Source of the DNA: Amphiduros pacificus
Taxonomy: Eukaryota; Annelida; Polychaeta; Phyllodocida; Hesionidae
Assembly: GCA_949316495.1 (NCBI GenBank)
Contig: OX439001.1
Location: 23,568,501-23,632,500 of the forward strand
DNA: 64,000 nucleotides
Direction: 5' to 3'
Shown here: one piece after another, positions 21,622 to 39,207 of the stretch
How the letters are laid out: each line of letters starts with the position of its first letter
Position numbering within the stretch: position 1 is the stretch's first letter
Translations under genes and position numbers: made by a program
The notes under the pieces: generated by a model
What the model saw: the letters and a program-made list of their open reading frames with translations, nothing else
Told to the model about the DNA's origin: nothing
The model's database searches: none

Positions 21622-21979
21622 AGCCATTGCTTTTATTTAACAGCAGCAAAATCACAATTCTGAGTGTAAAAGGATGTATAGGCATGAACAAAATAAATTT
21701 AACATTATTTACATGTGTACTTAAATCATTATATATACACCAACATAACATAACATTTGTTGAGACCAATAAGCAATATGTATAATTATCACATGCTTTG
21801 ATAATAATTACATTTCTGTAAGGAAATGTTTTCTGAATGATAGAAGATATATTGTTTATTGCCATTGCTGTTATTAGACAGCAGCAAAATCACAACAATT
21901 CTGTTTTTCCAACATTAACTTGAGTGTAAAAGGATGCATAGGCATGAACAAAATAAATTTAACATTATGTACACGTATA
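21622..21979 (+). repeat. Two direct copies of a ~105-bp repeat
   Basis: The first copy, 21622-21720, and the second, 21861-21979, share GCCATTGC, CAGCAGCAAAATCACAA and GGCATGAACAAAATAAATTT. The second carries a short insertion. I recognise no element. They lie just right of chimera A and could be part of an unclassified AT-rich repeat. Confidence 0.7.
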
Positions 21980-22046
21980 ATTCATCATTTAGGTTTTGAT
22001 TTTCCTCTAAAGGACTTAATCATGTAGTGACTAGTTATTTTGCTTG

Positions 22047-22051
<5 letters not shown>

Positions 22052-22089
<38 letters not shown>

Positions 22090-22091
22090 TA

Positions 22092-22141
<50 letters not shown>

Positions 22142-22142
22142 C
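22052..22142. repeat. (TA)n microsatellite
   Basis: A nearly pure TA tract with a few ATACAT and TTTATA interruptions. Confidence 0.95.
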
Positions 22143-22649
22143 ATGTGCACTCCGACTTGTGCATAATTTACACTGCTATTGAGACATCACTCATCCATGG
22201 ACGTGCCATTTTTATCACTACTTGAGCACACTGGGAGCGCTTACCGCTAAGTGTTTATGGCACTTGATCGTCTGCCCAGAGGTGCCGTAAATCACTGTCC
22301 ACATTGTGCCCTCATGTATAAGCCGACCACCCAATCATTGACTAAAGGTTTGGATCCTAATTCTTTGTCCCACATTTGAGTAAATACGGTACATGAAGTC
22401 TCCACAGTGACCATAAAACAATATTGGTAGATGGCAAGCAACATATGTCAAGAATCAGCATTCCAAATATAATTAATATGAAGAAATATAAGACATGCTG
22501 CTGACTTTCTGACTTTATGATCATTATTTCCTGGTGGCAGCTATCTTGTGAAGGAGGTCATATGAGAGGTCCAACGAGAAACAAAATATAAATTTGTTGT
22601 AAATTGCAGCAAACAAAAACTAAATACATGTTAATGATATTATGTCATA

Positions 22650-22982
22650 CCAGAAGACCAAAAGTGACAAGTGATGCATTTTGCAATATAAATGTTCAAA
22701 ATAATAAATAATCTTGACACTTGTCCTAGTTATATGGGTCGGCAGCCTGCCTGGCAGTTGTACCTAAAGGGTCCAGTAACCTGCCTGGCAAAAAAAATAT
22801 TTGACCTCAGATTTCAAATTTGTCATAACAGAAGACCAAAACCAGTAAGTGGCCACTGTTTTAAGCATAACATATTTTAAAAATAGTTCACAATCTTGAC
22901 ACTTATCAAGAGTATATAGGTCGACAGCCTGTCTGGCGTACTTAAAGTGCATGGTAATCTGCCTGGCAAAAAACATTTGAAA
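22650..22982 (+). repeat. Two diverged direct repeats, period ~178 bp
   Basis: The units at about 22650-22804 and 22828-22982 share CAGAAGACCAAAA, ATCTTGACACTT, GGTCG(G/A)CAGCCTG and ATCTGCCTGGCAAAAAA-type motifs. There is no coding signal. Confidence 0.65.
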
Positions 22983-23218
22983 ACATGTCCGGACCCTGTG
23001 AGAATGACGCTGGAATATTAATTAAAATATAGACAGACACATGGACAAACAGACAGTGATGTACTGGCCAACATTTTTCTCATGTGAGATAAAATGGTGA
23101 GATTGAAAACAGTGTAAATGGAGGTATTATATTCAAAATATTTTTTTACATAAGAGTAAAAAATTGACTTTAAAATAGGGAACCTGTATGATATTCTCAA
23201 TCATGCTCAAAACAAAAC

Positions 23219-25106
23219 TTAGTCCTGAGGATTTTGCCCTGGAGAAATTATGCCCTTGATGCATGATTCTATGATTAAATCCATAGTTGGATCAGAGCAG
23301 ATGTGACACAGCAGTTGACCAACATCAAGAGTGACTCCACAGGTGCACATTCCTGGAGACTGAGGTGGATCACACAGGAGTTCTCTGTGCTTGGGGTGAC
23401 TCTTGATGCTGGTCATTTTTGGGATAAGGAAAAGGCTTGCAAACTCATGCCTTGAGACGATCCTCCAACGCTCATGATCTTTAAATCCTGGAGTATGCTC
23501 TTTATACGTCCTTAGCTGGCTGTGCTTGAATTCACGTCCCTGCATTGTGTTCAAGCCAAGTCCATATCCCAAATCACTGTAAATTTGTTGGACGTGGGCT
23601 GGCACTACAACTCCCAACGTCCAAACTGGCAGAGTCACCCTCATATATAAAACATGTACATGATTGAGGAAACTTCTGGCACTATAGGACAATGCATAGA
23701 TGTTGGGCAAATTGCTCTGTGTGGGCAGAATAAGATTTAATAGAGAACCATAGTGTTGGCTCAACTTTTTAGACTCCTCCCCAATTAGTCGGATGCTGGG
23801 ATCTTCAGTTTTGTCAATGATCCAACGCTTTAATTGAAAACTTAAACGTCGGAAAGATTTTTTGAAAGAATATTTAGATAGGGAAGAAGGACATTTCCAT
23901 CAATTGCTTTTTTTAGGACTACCTGCTGCCATGCTTAACATGCTGTATTCAGCATGTGCAAGGGTTAAATCAGAACAAGATCACAGAAATCTTCTAGGAT
24001 GGGCAGAATTTCCTGCCTTGAATGAAGGCTCGCAATATACTCAGTCACTTTATTCCGTGCCACCCCAGGATTCTGTGTCTTGAACTGTTGAACCTTGGCA
24101 GCGACAGCCACACGGTCAGGAAATGCCCATCTTTCCCAATGTTTACCAAGCTCACCATTCACCAAAGCCATGCTTTCTTTTCTTACATTTTGCAAAAGAA
24201 GATGGAAACGTAGCTGAGTTGCTGAGCTCCTCATTTACTTTTGCCAACCACTTTTGGTCACCTGGTACGAGTTGCAACTTAAAAGTGATTTTTTTGCCAT
24301 TCACAATATATATTTATTTTGGAATGGCCCTCATTTCATCAAAAGCCTTCTTTGTTTCATTTAAAAACTCTGGTGAATCCTCTGATTTGTTGCCAGCAAC
24401 AACTATGAAGTTGTGGTATTGTATGGGCTGGCAACAAGAGAGAGCATATTCAAAAACGACACCAACAGAGATGTAGCGGTTAACATTTTCCCAAAAGGAG
24501 CACCATCTGCTCCAAGCGAAGCTTTAAAACAACCCACTTCTCCAAACCATTCCAAAATAATCTCTTTATCCCCAAGATACAACTCCACCATGTTTAAAAG
24601 CAGGGTTTCAAGATCTCGTCTAATACAAGATCTCGTCTTGTATCAAGGTATTCTATTAATTTTTGGTAGGGAAGATGGTTTTCTCTGTTGGTGTTGTAAA
24701 TGACCTTGTATTTTTGCTTGCTGCACAGGCCACCACTATATAGTGTAATGAGGCTGTTTTTTACTTTCTCATTGAATGGCACTACTAATCTCTCCTTCTT
24801 TCCGATAACTGCCTGTACTTTTTTTGAGTTCTTGACATATTTTGCCAGCTCATCTTTACTCAATATGTTGACTGTGGACATCCACAAGCCACCTTTGGCT
24901 GCTTGTGTTTGTTCTCTGTCCTTGAACTGAGCACTCGCATGAATTTCCTTACAAGCTTGCAAGGTCTTGACTTTTCGATAATTCTGGTCCCGGTTACACA
25001 GTTTTAACTTATCGCAATCATTCTCAACAGACATACTCCTTTTAATCACTTCCACACTTTTATCGTTACTTTTGAAGTCCCCTCCAGGGCCAACATTTTC
25101 TTTCAT
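23219..25106 (-). pseudogene. Decayed gene of an unnamed repetitive, possibly transposase-derived family
   Basis: Minus-strand pieces lie in order: 25106-24594 (170 aa), 24591-24403 (with ASLGADGAPFGK), a broken stretch about 24400-23965, and 23764-23219 (181 aa). The last has GYGLGLNTMQGREFKH, then RWRIVSRHEFASLF and the Cys-rich block CTCGVTLDVGQLLCHIC. I recall similar wording (an ADGAPFGK-type block, QGREAKH, FRHEF and a terminal Cys cluster) from unnamed multi-copy proteins in cnidarian and mollusc genomes. I cannot name a family. The ADG block could hold an acidic catalytic residue, which is inference. At least three frame breaks separate the pieces, so it is a relic. Confidence 0.6.
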
Positions 25107-26301
25107 TGCCTGTAGTTTTTTTTCTTTTTGACATATTTGATTCTATAGCACAGGCATATGTTTGTTTTATGTGAAGAATATTCATGGTTTCTATCTTGTG
25201 AAAAATCAAGTGGTGTTTTACAATTCTTTTAGAAACATTGGCCACATCAAAGCAACTTCCAACTAGATACATTGCAACTAGATACATTGCATTATGAAAG
25301 GTGCCAGTGTGGCTGGTTTCTCTTGTACTCTCTCTTTGATCTCCTTTCGATTTTAAGTTGGTGTTTTTGTTGGGAGGAGATATATTAGATATTGTCTTTT
25401 CATATGTATTCAAATTCCCTTGCTGCTGCTGTCACTGATACAAAACAAAATGACATTGATAAATAATATGTTAACATTTAAAAAATACAACAGAGAAATT
25501 CTAGTACACAATCCCATAAATGGTGTATGGACTATAAAATTGCTTATGTTCATGCAAAATATAGTAAGATTTATACACGCAAGATACCTTGCTTCAAATG
25601 TATGCAAAGATGTTCAGAACAAGTTGTATAGTGGATGTTGAATCACTGGAAAGTGCAGTTCACAAAAGCTTAGAAGATATACTTTAAAAGTGAATATGAT
25701 TTTGTGTATACAATTATTATATAATTGTTTGCATTGTAAGGTTTGAAATGTATAAATATGGGAATAAATGGTATTTTTAGTGTTTTGCAAAATATCACAA
25801 ATAGCCAATTTTAAAAATCAGCTCCTGTAACTTTGCAAATAGCTTTGCAAAAAGGCCACCCAATTTTTAACTTATCCAATCCCCTCATAGGTATATGAAA
25901 TATGCCACGTCATATTTATATTGCTGTAATTTTTTCAGAAAATGGAGCATTCACAAGCAGGATGGCAGGAGGTAATTCACATTTTCACCACATTTCAAGC
26001 TTAGATGTCATACAATAGTCAAAATGAAAGACACATCAAAGTTGGTTGCACAAAATGCTTTTAAGTGCTCACTGAAGTGTGATTGTCCATTGAAGGATGA
26101 TTTTTATTTTGGTATTCAAACCTATTCATTAATATACATATTGGGCTTCCAAAAATGATGGTTCTATAAATAATAGCTATTGAATCAAATTCTTGTGAAT
26201 ATTTTTTTTAAGTATTCACTGAGGAGTGACTGCTCACCCAGGCATAATTTTCATCACTGATAGCAGTAGTGCAATAATTATCATGGCTCTATCTATAAAA
26301 G
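25107..26301. other. AT-rich non-coding stretch
   Basis: No gene, tRNA or recognisable element. A minus-strand frame at 25413-25066 overlaps the start of the relic to its left and may be its 5' extension, but it carries no motif. Confidence 0.35.
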
Positions 26302-27150
26302 GCACTGAATACAGCTCATTGCTCTTGTGTTGACAGACGGACAAACAGAGAGATGGACTGAAAGTAATATCAATATACAGATTTAGGGGCAGCAATATTG
26401 GTATATTATAAATTATATAATATATATTTACAGTACCTTCAGGATAAATCAAGGTCGTTGAAAGATCAAGATCACAGACCTGGATGTCAGTGTGAGAGAC
26501 TGGCGGGCACCTCAACTGCATAAATAAACGTAGAATTGGAATAATTGTTTTGCAAACGAAGAATATATGAAAATTAATAACTTTATGCACTGAATACAGC
26601 TCATTGCTCTATGTGTTGAGAGACGGACAAACAGACAGACGGGCTGAAAGTAATATCAATATACAGATTTAGGGGCAGCAATATTGGTATATTATAAGAT
26701 ATATATATTTACTGTACCTTCGGGATAAATCAAGGTCCTTGAAAGATCAAGATCACAGACCTGGATGTCAGTGTGACAAACTGGCGGGCACCTCAACTGA
26801 ATAAATAAATATAGAATTGAAATAATTTTTTTGCAAACGTAGAATATATGTAAATTAATAACGTTATGCACTGAATACAGCTCATTGCTCTATGTGTTGA
26901 CAGACGGACACACAGACAGATGGGCTGAAAGTAATATCAATATACAGATTTAGGGGCAGCAATATTGGTATATCATAAGATATATATATTTACTGTACCT
27001 TCGGGATAAATCAAGGTCGTTGAAAGATCAAGATCACAGACCTGGATGTCAGTGTGACAGACTGGCGGGCACCTCAACTGAATAAATAAACATAGAATTG
27101 AAAAATTTATTTTGCAAATGTAGAATATATGAAAATTAATAACTTGATGC
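26302..27150. repeat. Three tandem copies of a ~283-bp unit
   Basis: Units begin at 26302, 26586 and 26868 with GCACTGAATACAGCTCATTG and are nearly identical. Each contains, on the minus strand, a 79-bp segment bounded by CAG and GGTAC (26437-26515 in unit 1). That segment is open in one frame (LRCPPV..HTDIQVCDLDLS). It could be a duplicated exon, but 79 is not a multiple of three and no neighbouring exon is recognised. Confidence 0.85.
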
Positions 27151-28190
27151 ACAAAAGAAAGGTATGCTAGATGTTTGACTGCGTTGAAAATGTCCGCATT
27201 TCAACTGCCAGTTTCAGACAGTTGCCAGGAAGGAACATTCATCACATTTTAAGTGCTATATGAAAAAGTACTGATGTTAAGCTTGAATTATCCCATCATT
27301 TAACATTATTGCAATATCATTTAACATAACTGATTTTAATTAAATAATTACTCCCAAGTTACATAAATTAGAAATCATTCAGATCTGGACATACCAAAGG
27401 AAAGTAGCCAATATCTAATCTGTTTTTGACTTAGATTAAAAACCTTTGTAAATGCGTAAGTCCTGTGTACCTGGCATAATGTCTGAGTACAGACATTATA
27501 TCTGAAGTGCACGTGGTGTCCTTTTCGTTTGCAGTCGTATTTCATTATGATGTAAAAGTGTAGTATACAGGTACACTGGATGGAGATTAAGCTTCTTTCA
27601 AAGCCTAAGAAACTTTCCTTCATCTGCTGAGAAAAAATACCATAATGACAATGTTCTTGAGGCCAGGAACGCAATCTGGATAAAGAAATGAGTGATCCGC
27701 CTTCAAAGCGATGGAGAATGTGTTCCGATATGCCTGCTATCCGATTTATAAAGAGAGTGAACTTATTGAACGACAATTAGGTGTAAAAAAGTAAGAATTG
27801 AATGTATGAAATTTTATGGAAGGACCACAGCTATTAAATGATACAATCCGTTCCAATATTTTTCATCAATAATATCTTTCTATTGCAAATTTTGCACTTT
27901 TCATGACTTATTTTCTGACTTTTTTGACAGCATATTTTGGGTTTATTATGTATTATTACGCGTACTTATTGCAGAGCAATTTTTAAGTGCGTATTTCCTG
28001 AAAGATCAGTTAGTGTAAAATAATGCCGGCTGAAAATCATTTATTTAAATCAATTCTCTCGCCTGAATGTGATGGGTTCTTCAAGGTGTCATCGACCTCC
28101 ACTTCAGCTCCACAACCGGAAGTTATATGCCGGGATTTGGTGAAACCTCACAAGACGGGGGTTGACCATTGTGATTATTTTAGAATTGAA
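27151..28190. other. Non-coding stretch
   Basis: A 133-codon minus-strand frame (27776-27375) has no recognisable domain and no supporting splice context. I do not call it a gene. Confidence 0.35.
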
Positions 28191-28430
28191 TAGATCAGAA
28201 CATATATTAAATTAGAATAAAATAGATTTGATAGATTAAATGTTATTAGATTATGTTAGAAAAGATAAGAATAGAATATAGAACAGTTAAAAATAGATTT
28301 GACTGAAATAGATTAGAGTATATCCTATTAGATTAGAATGGATTAGAATAGAATAATAGAATAGAATTGATGATAATAAAATAGATAAGAATAGATACCA
28401 TTGGAGAATATTAGAACAGATCAGAACAGA
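28190..28430. repeat. Degenerate TAGAA/TAGAT-rich tract
   Basis: Irregular repeats of TAGAATAGA, TAGATTAGA and similar five-base units across about 240 bp. It looks like a decayed pentamer satellite. Confidence 0.7.
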
Positions 28431-29479
28431 ATAAACACACTGTTCCCCGTGAATCACCTGGGAAGTCTGGTTTATTCGCTTTTGCAAAAAACACGTCATG
28501 TTTCACCAATATCTTTGCAAAGAAGTCACGGTTCTGAAACGGTTCTGAACTAAAAAGGCAATATTTAAAGATGAGTTTCTGTCAAGCGGGTCCTCGGGAC
28601 ATTAAGGTAAGTGCCGTCATTTGAGTCTATCGCCCAGTTTCACTTATAGTAGTTCCTTTATGTAAGGGGGCGCCTTACCAGTTAATGCCTTCCAAGTCAT
28701 GAAGAGTATCTTAAATTATATTCTGGCGTGAACAGGTAGCCAATGTTATTCCTTTAGTTTATCAGAGATGTGGTCAAACTTCCTGATTTTTCCTACCACC
28801 CTTGCAGCTGAATTTTGCAGATATTGTAATTTTTTAATTTCTGATTTTGGTAGGCCGGCAAGAAGGTCATTTCCATAGTCAAGAATAGACGTTACGGACG
28901 CGTGAGTTAGAGTAATGGCAGTCCTCTCGTCTAGACAGTGTCTGATTGCTGATAGATTTCTGATGTGGTAGAATCCCCTTTTACACATTCTTTTGATATG
29001 AGCTTTCATTTCCATTTTTGGGTCAAATGTGATGCCTAGGTCTATTACAAATGGGGAGGGTTGTATGTCAGAACCCCCCCCCCCCCCGATTGGGGCGGTG
29101 ATGTTGTTGAGGGCAGCATCATGTCTACCATTACAAACTAGCATCTCAGTTTTTCCATCATTAATTTCCATTTTAATTTATATAAGAAAGGTCCTCAATT
29201 ACTTTACACATTGTTCCAGGTTATATCTGCTAATTTCAATATTTTGACTGGAGGTGTGATCAACGGGGATGTAAATTTGCGTGTCATCCGCGTATATGTG
29301 ATAATTGAGGTTATATTTGGCGAGAATGTCAGTCAGTGGGGACATGCAGATGGTGAAAAGAATTGGTCTCAAAACAGAGTCCTGTGGGACTCCATACCTG
29401 ATGGGTTTAGGAGTGGGTCTGTGGCACCCTACATGCAGGTATCCATATCATGAAGGATGTCGTTCTTCACCCTGGGTAA

Positions 29480-29998
29480 TGCCTCAGTCACATTTGCCGG
29501 GGAGTTTATCAGCAACAATCTCAGATATGCCGTAGCTGTGGTCACATTATACACGGATGTGAGATATCCTAAATACGTCTGTCTCATTTGACAGACGTCT
29601 GAAGGACGTCCTAAAGACGTCTATGTGACATCATAGGGAGCCAGTCAGATCATCTGACGATGACCTGTGAACACATGAAATAAAAATAATCCTATTTTCA
29701 CCGCACGATGCCACAGGCAGCCCTTAGATAATCTGCCGATGTCCCTGTGGGACACTGCCTGCGGGACCCTGCCGTGTACTTTGAGATGATATTTGCTGAT
29801 AAGACATCGGTGAGACGCCGGCAACTTTTAAGTTGCAGCTAAAAGTTCCCAATGACCCGGCCGACATCTTAAAGATGCCCAATTGTGGCTGATGATCTCC
29901 CTGTGCCCGCACGGCAATCTGAACTGCCAGCCGATTTTGTAAAAAATACCCATCGGCCGGGCATCTTTACTGAAATCGGCGCAAATGTGACTGAGGCA
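29480..29998. mobile_element. 519-bp non-autonomous TIR element, TAA target duplication
   Basis: The left end TGCCTCAGTCACATTTGCC matches the inverted right end (reverse complement TGCCTCAGTCACATTTGCG). TAA flanks both sides (29477-29479, 29999-30001). Removing the element and one TAA rejoins the host LINE frame as TETALPRVKNDILHDMD, which aligns with TETALLKVQNDILREMD in the plus-strand LINE. This fixes the insertion exactly. A 3-bp TAA/TTA duplication is typical of PIF/Harbinger; the ends do not prove it. The interior has several inverted GATNNTC-type palindromes and no ORF. Confidence 0.9.
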
Positions 29999-31994
29999 TA
30001 AAGCAGTTTCAGTGCTGTGATACTCTTTGTAGGCTGATTGAAATTTATTTGTAAGGCCATTTATTTCTAAGCGTTTTTTCAATTGGTCCGCTACTGCCCT
30101 TTCAGTGAGTTTAGAAATGGGTTCCAGACCTTTAGCGGTTTAATTATAGCAAATTTCATGTTTTCAGGAACTTCTGATGATGTGAGTGACTTCTTTATGA
30201 TGGCTGTGATGATGAGTAGGAGGTCATCTAGGATGTCATGTAATAACCAGGCTGGGATGGGGTCTAGCTCACATGATTTATTTGATGCCTTCTTTACTAG
30301 TCTACGTACCTCAGAGACTGTGAGGGGCATAAATCTGGTCAGGATTGATGAATTGGGGTTGGATTTGTGGCCATTGTCCATAGTATCACCTGGTGGTGAA
30401 TCCGAACTAAGTGAGGAATCTTCTATGGTCCGACGAATCAAGTTTTTTTTCAAGAAAAAAGTCATTTAACCTCTCGGTCTGTGAGGAGTCGCAAGTGGAA
30501 GGAGGCATGGGAGTATCCTTATTTTTGTGCATGACTGTATCAATGACCTTGAAAAGTTTTTTTGGATCATGTTTATTCTCATTAACTAAGTGAGAAAAAT
30601 ATTTGGATTGTGGGGATTTAAGTAAAGAGTTATATTTATTTTTTTGAATATTGTACTATTCTTTGTCAATGTGTAACCCAGTTCTGTTCATTTTCCTCTC
30701 GAGTCTTCTCTTAAGAGACCGCTCCGCTTTAATTTGGTTATCCATCCAGGGTACTGGTTTACATTTTGATACGCTGGTGGATTTTAAAGGAGCATGTTTA
30801 TCCATTATGGATGTTAACGTCTTGTGATAGAATTCGACCATATCATGTAGAGATGGATTTTCCCATCTTAAGGTTGCTGAATGTTTTAATATCATCCTTT
30901 AGCGCTTCTAGGTTTATGTTTCTATAATTTCTGTATTTTATAGATTTTTTGGGGGATTCGGGAGGATAAACATCGAAGGAGGATCATTTTGTGATCCGAT
31001 ATGTAATCATCTACTATATGACTTTTAAGAAATTTGTTGCCCTTGAAAGTGATGATAAGATCAAGGGTATTTCTCAGTCTATGGGTTGGTTCTTTTATCC
31101 ATTGGTTCATGTCAAAGGTGAATAATATGTCATTAATTTTACTACATCTGGTTTTGCAGGTTTATTTACATGAAAATTATAGACACCTAAGAAAATGACT
31201 TCCTGATTTCAAGAGCTATAATGAGCTATTAATTGGGTGAATTAATCATAAAATTCTGAGTAGGTATATTTGTTTCCACCAAATGGCGCTGGTCTGTATA
31301 TTGTGACAAAGGTAATATGTTTGCCCTTTCTATGAAGAGAAGCCTCCATTAATTCCATCATGTTTACTTAAGGAGGATTCAGCCTATTTGTTGCAAAAAG
31401 GAGTTCAAGTTTATGTAGGAGTGCCAGGCCTCCCCCCGTACGTCCTTTTCTGGGGAAAGAGTGAAGTTTGAGAGCCCCCTCCTCTAGTTCATTCATGATT
31501 TTTTTCATCACCATATTCATGTTACCATGTTTCAGTCATGAATAATGCGTCCAATTTGTTTTCAAAAAAGTAGTCTTTTACCATAAGAATTTTGTTAGAT
31601 ATGCTTTGAACATTGCATGAACCAATATGAATTTGTTTTTCATGTTTTTCCTTGTTTCTGTTTTTTCTTCCTTGTGATCCATGTGTGGGTGTAGTACTGT
31701 CTTCTACTGTCATTAAGGTCGGCCTTTCACTGTATATGGTGGGTGATTTGTGCTGGGAGCTAGTGCCACCAAGTGGTGGATTTGCGAACCAGTCATTTTC
31801 ACACTCACTAGAATAAATACGGGAACTATCAAACTATCATATTTCAAATTATTATAGTTATTTTTATTTTCTCCAATATTGACACCTGTAGTGTGCCTGT
31901 GAGTAATTACTTTACCATTCTACTTTACCATTCTTAACTATTTAAAAAAAAGCAATACATGATATATTTTCTCCCATGTTATCTATAAGATCAG

Positions 31995-32694
31995 TGTTTG
32001 TTTGTTTGGGGCTTTACATCACTTTCAACAGTATTTCAGTCATTTCGTGATGAGACCTACTTGTAGCAGATATAGTGCTGCCTCACTGAATTGCCATGTC
32101 GCAGGTCCTTGACATGACAATCCACCCGGTCACAGATTTGCAAGGACAACGGGTTAACCCTTTAGGCACAAGCCTCAGATCATGTGGGAAATTGTATCAT
32201 GAGATGAGGATGGAGATGCTGAGGACACTGATGAAATGCAAATTGACTAAGAAAATTCTGAATTTTCAAATGAAGAGGTCCACACATCCATACCAAATGG
32301 ATCAGCTTCAAAGCTTATTGGGACTGGAGGCCAAACAATCTGCCAGATGGCGGCAAAAATAAGAACAATCCTGAAGAAGATTAATGGGAACCCTGGTGAA
32401 GAGGATCAAGTTAACAAAATAGGTACCCCAATAGGCATTGCAAAAGCATTGGTGTCGATCAGGAAGGTAACAAGAGAATACGAGGAGAAGAGAAAAAAGG
32501 AGCCCAAGGTACCCAGAGAGAAGTGCATCCACTTCGCCAGGGGCCAATGCAGGAATGGCAACAACTGTCAATACTTACACTCAAACCCCAGGGGCAACTA
32601 AAGATCCCGTGGACAGAGGAGCCCCCAGAGGCAGAACAAATACAGGAAAAAGAATCAACATTGACATTATTCTAATGTATGGGGTAGCAGATTA
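31995..32694 (+). mobile_element. SINE-LINE chimera, copy B
   Basis: Same structure as copy A: antisense SINE tail and body, then the sense ORF1 C-terminus with the CCCH finger CIHFARGQCRNGNNCQYLH. Identity to copy A looks very high over about 700 bp, so the two are young or gene-converted. It lies inside the minus-strand LINE, at the place where that LINE's own ORF1 C-terminus should be, but in the opposite direction. Confidence 0.85.
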
Positions 32695-33290
32695 AAATTA
32701 GACAAATGTAAAAACTGAGCTGACCCTCCTTATCATAGTCGCTCAGTTTTCGTAGGTTGTGATTCACAACAGTGTGAGAGACGACCATATTGTGCTGGCA
32801 GTTTACTTATATTGGCGGCAATATGCATTGTGTTACCCTCAATAATTGTGTTTACTTCAGATATGTTTGACTCAGCTCTCTTCAATTTAGAAATTTCATG
32901 TTCCAGCTTCAGTTCTGTATTCACAAGTGTTTTACCTCTATCCTCGTCAGCTGCCGACAATGCTTTGATTTATTTCGTCCTTTTCCACGTTTTTATTTTC
33001 AACTTTATGAAACTTTCGGTTTTCTCTGTCAATAAGGCCATGAGTTCTATCACGCTGATGCCAATGTCATCTATATGCTCAGGGGGAGCTGGTTCCATCT
33101 TAGGGGATCCTCTTCCTTGTTGGCCATTGTCTGTGGCGCCCTCAGTTGGGGGTTTCGGTGAGGCTGGTTCTGTTTCGACGTGTGCTGCATCATGTGCATC
33201 TTGCATCTCGGTCTCAACCTCGTCCGCCCAATCAAGGCTCTGGCTCTGGCAGGATAGTGCTCTGTGGCTTTTATATATACTTTTCAATAA

Positions 33291-33989
33291 CTTAATTCAC
33301 CACTTTCGTCACAATTTCTCTGTGATACATTATATAGAGGATGCCTATTTATGTACACAACATGTAAAAACCGGTACTTAAGCAGAAATATACAGAAATT
33401 CCAATCGTGACAATTACACCCCGTGAGGTCGGTTAGGGGACATAAAACGATAATTTCTATATATTTACACAATTTAATATTTATAATGAATGCCCCCAGG
33501 CTCAGAGGATACGCAGTGTTCAGTGGTATAAAAAAATTGGAGTTATATAGCACAAAAAGATACTTTAATTTATCAATTCATTTTCTCAAACTTGAAAAAG
33601 TGTAACTTAATTTAGATTGTAGGAAAACATGGCAAAGTGAGTGCATTAACATCCAGATAATGATATCGCTGTGTACCAAGTGCAGGTAAAATCGTGATTA
33701 GATAGGATTTCTTTTCCTTTGATTTTTCATGTTAGCCGCTCCGCTTGTGTCTAGTGTGCACTCAGAGCCTCCTCAGTATAACTAACACTCGACATGTGTA
33801 CATGGTATACGACGTGTATATTGTCTGGTGTGAAGTGTTCTAGCCCCGGGCAGTGGACGTGGAGGTTCTCTGTCATTGTCCACTAAAGCCCATTCATTCC
33901 ATCACATAGCCACGACTGTCAGACCGTTCATACATCGCTCATTACTCATAAAGACTCCTCAACTCTCCCAGTCAACAGTCGGACAAGGC
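33291..33989. other. LINE leader remnant and tyrosinase upstream region
   Basis: The left part may be the leader of the minus-strand LINE. The right part is the presumed promoter region of the tyrosinase gene. No gene is seen. Confidence 0.4.
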
Positions 33990-33996
33990 TATATAG
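33990..33996 (+). promoter_or_regulatory. Candidate TATA box of the tyrosinase gene
   Basis: TATATAG lies about 94 bases before the ATG at 34090. This would give a short leader of about 65-70 bases. Motif and spacing only; the transcription start is not known. Confidence 0.45.
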
Positions 33997-34089
33997 ATAA
34001 AGCGCAGGCTCTTTTGGTCTCTTATTTGGGTGACCATCCATCCACATATGGGAGATGATATTTGTGTGCTAAATTGACCAATAGGAAAT

Positions 34090-39207
<5,118 letters not shown>

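Larger units (their letters stand above)
28620..33290 (-). mobile_element. CR1/L2-like LINE, minus strand, interrupted twice
   Basis: Read on the minus strand, the ORF1 N-part (33287-32733) has LDWADEVETEM, DDIGISVIELMALLTEKTESF and a charged coiled region matching the plus-strand LINE. ORF2 endonuclease follows from about 31713 (HIGSCNVQSISNK, LDALFMTETW, later HRLRNTLDLIITF, YISDHK). RT has SCELDPIPAWLLHD, FQSAYKEYHSTETAL, YGVPQDSVLRPILFT and IYADDTQIYIP. The thumb is at 29171-28746 (DERTAITLTHASVTSILDYG, LQYLQNSAARVVGKI), ending near WKALTGKAPPYIKELL at about 28650. Several frame changes, the loss of about 85 RT codons near 29433 and two insertions make it dead. No chromodomain is seen at its 5' end, which may be truncated. 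Confidence 0.88.

Noticed and set aside
27375-27776. 133-residue minus-strand frame as a gene
   Set aside because: No recognisable domain, atypical composition and no neighbouring exons.
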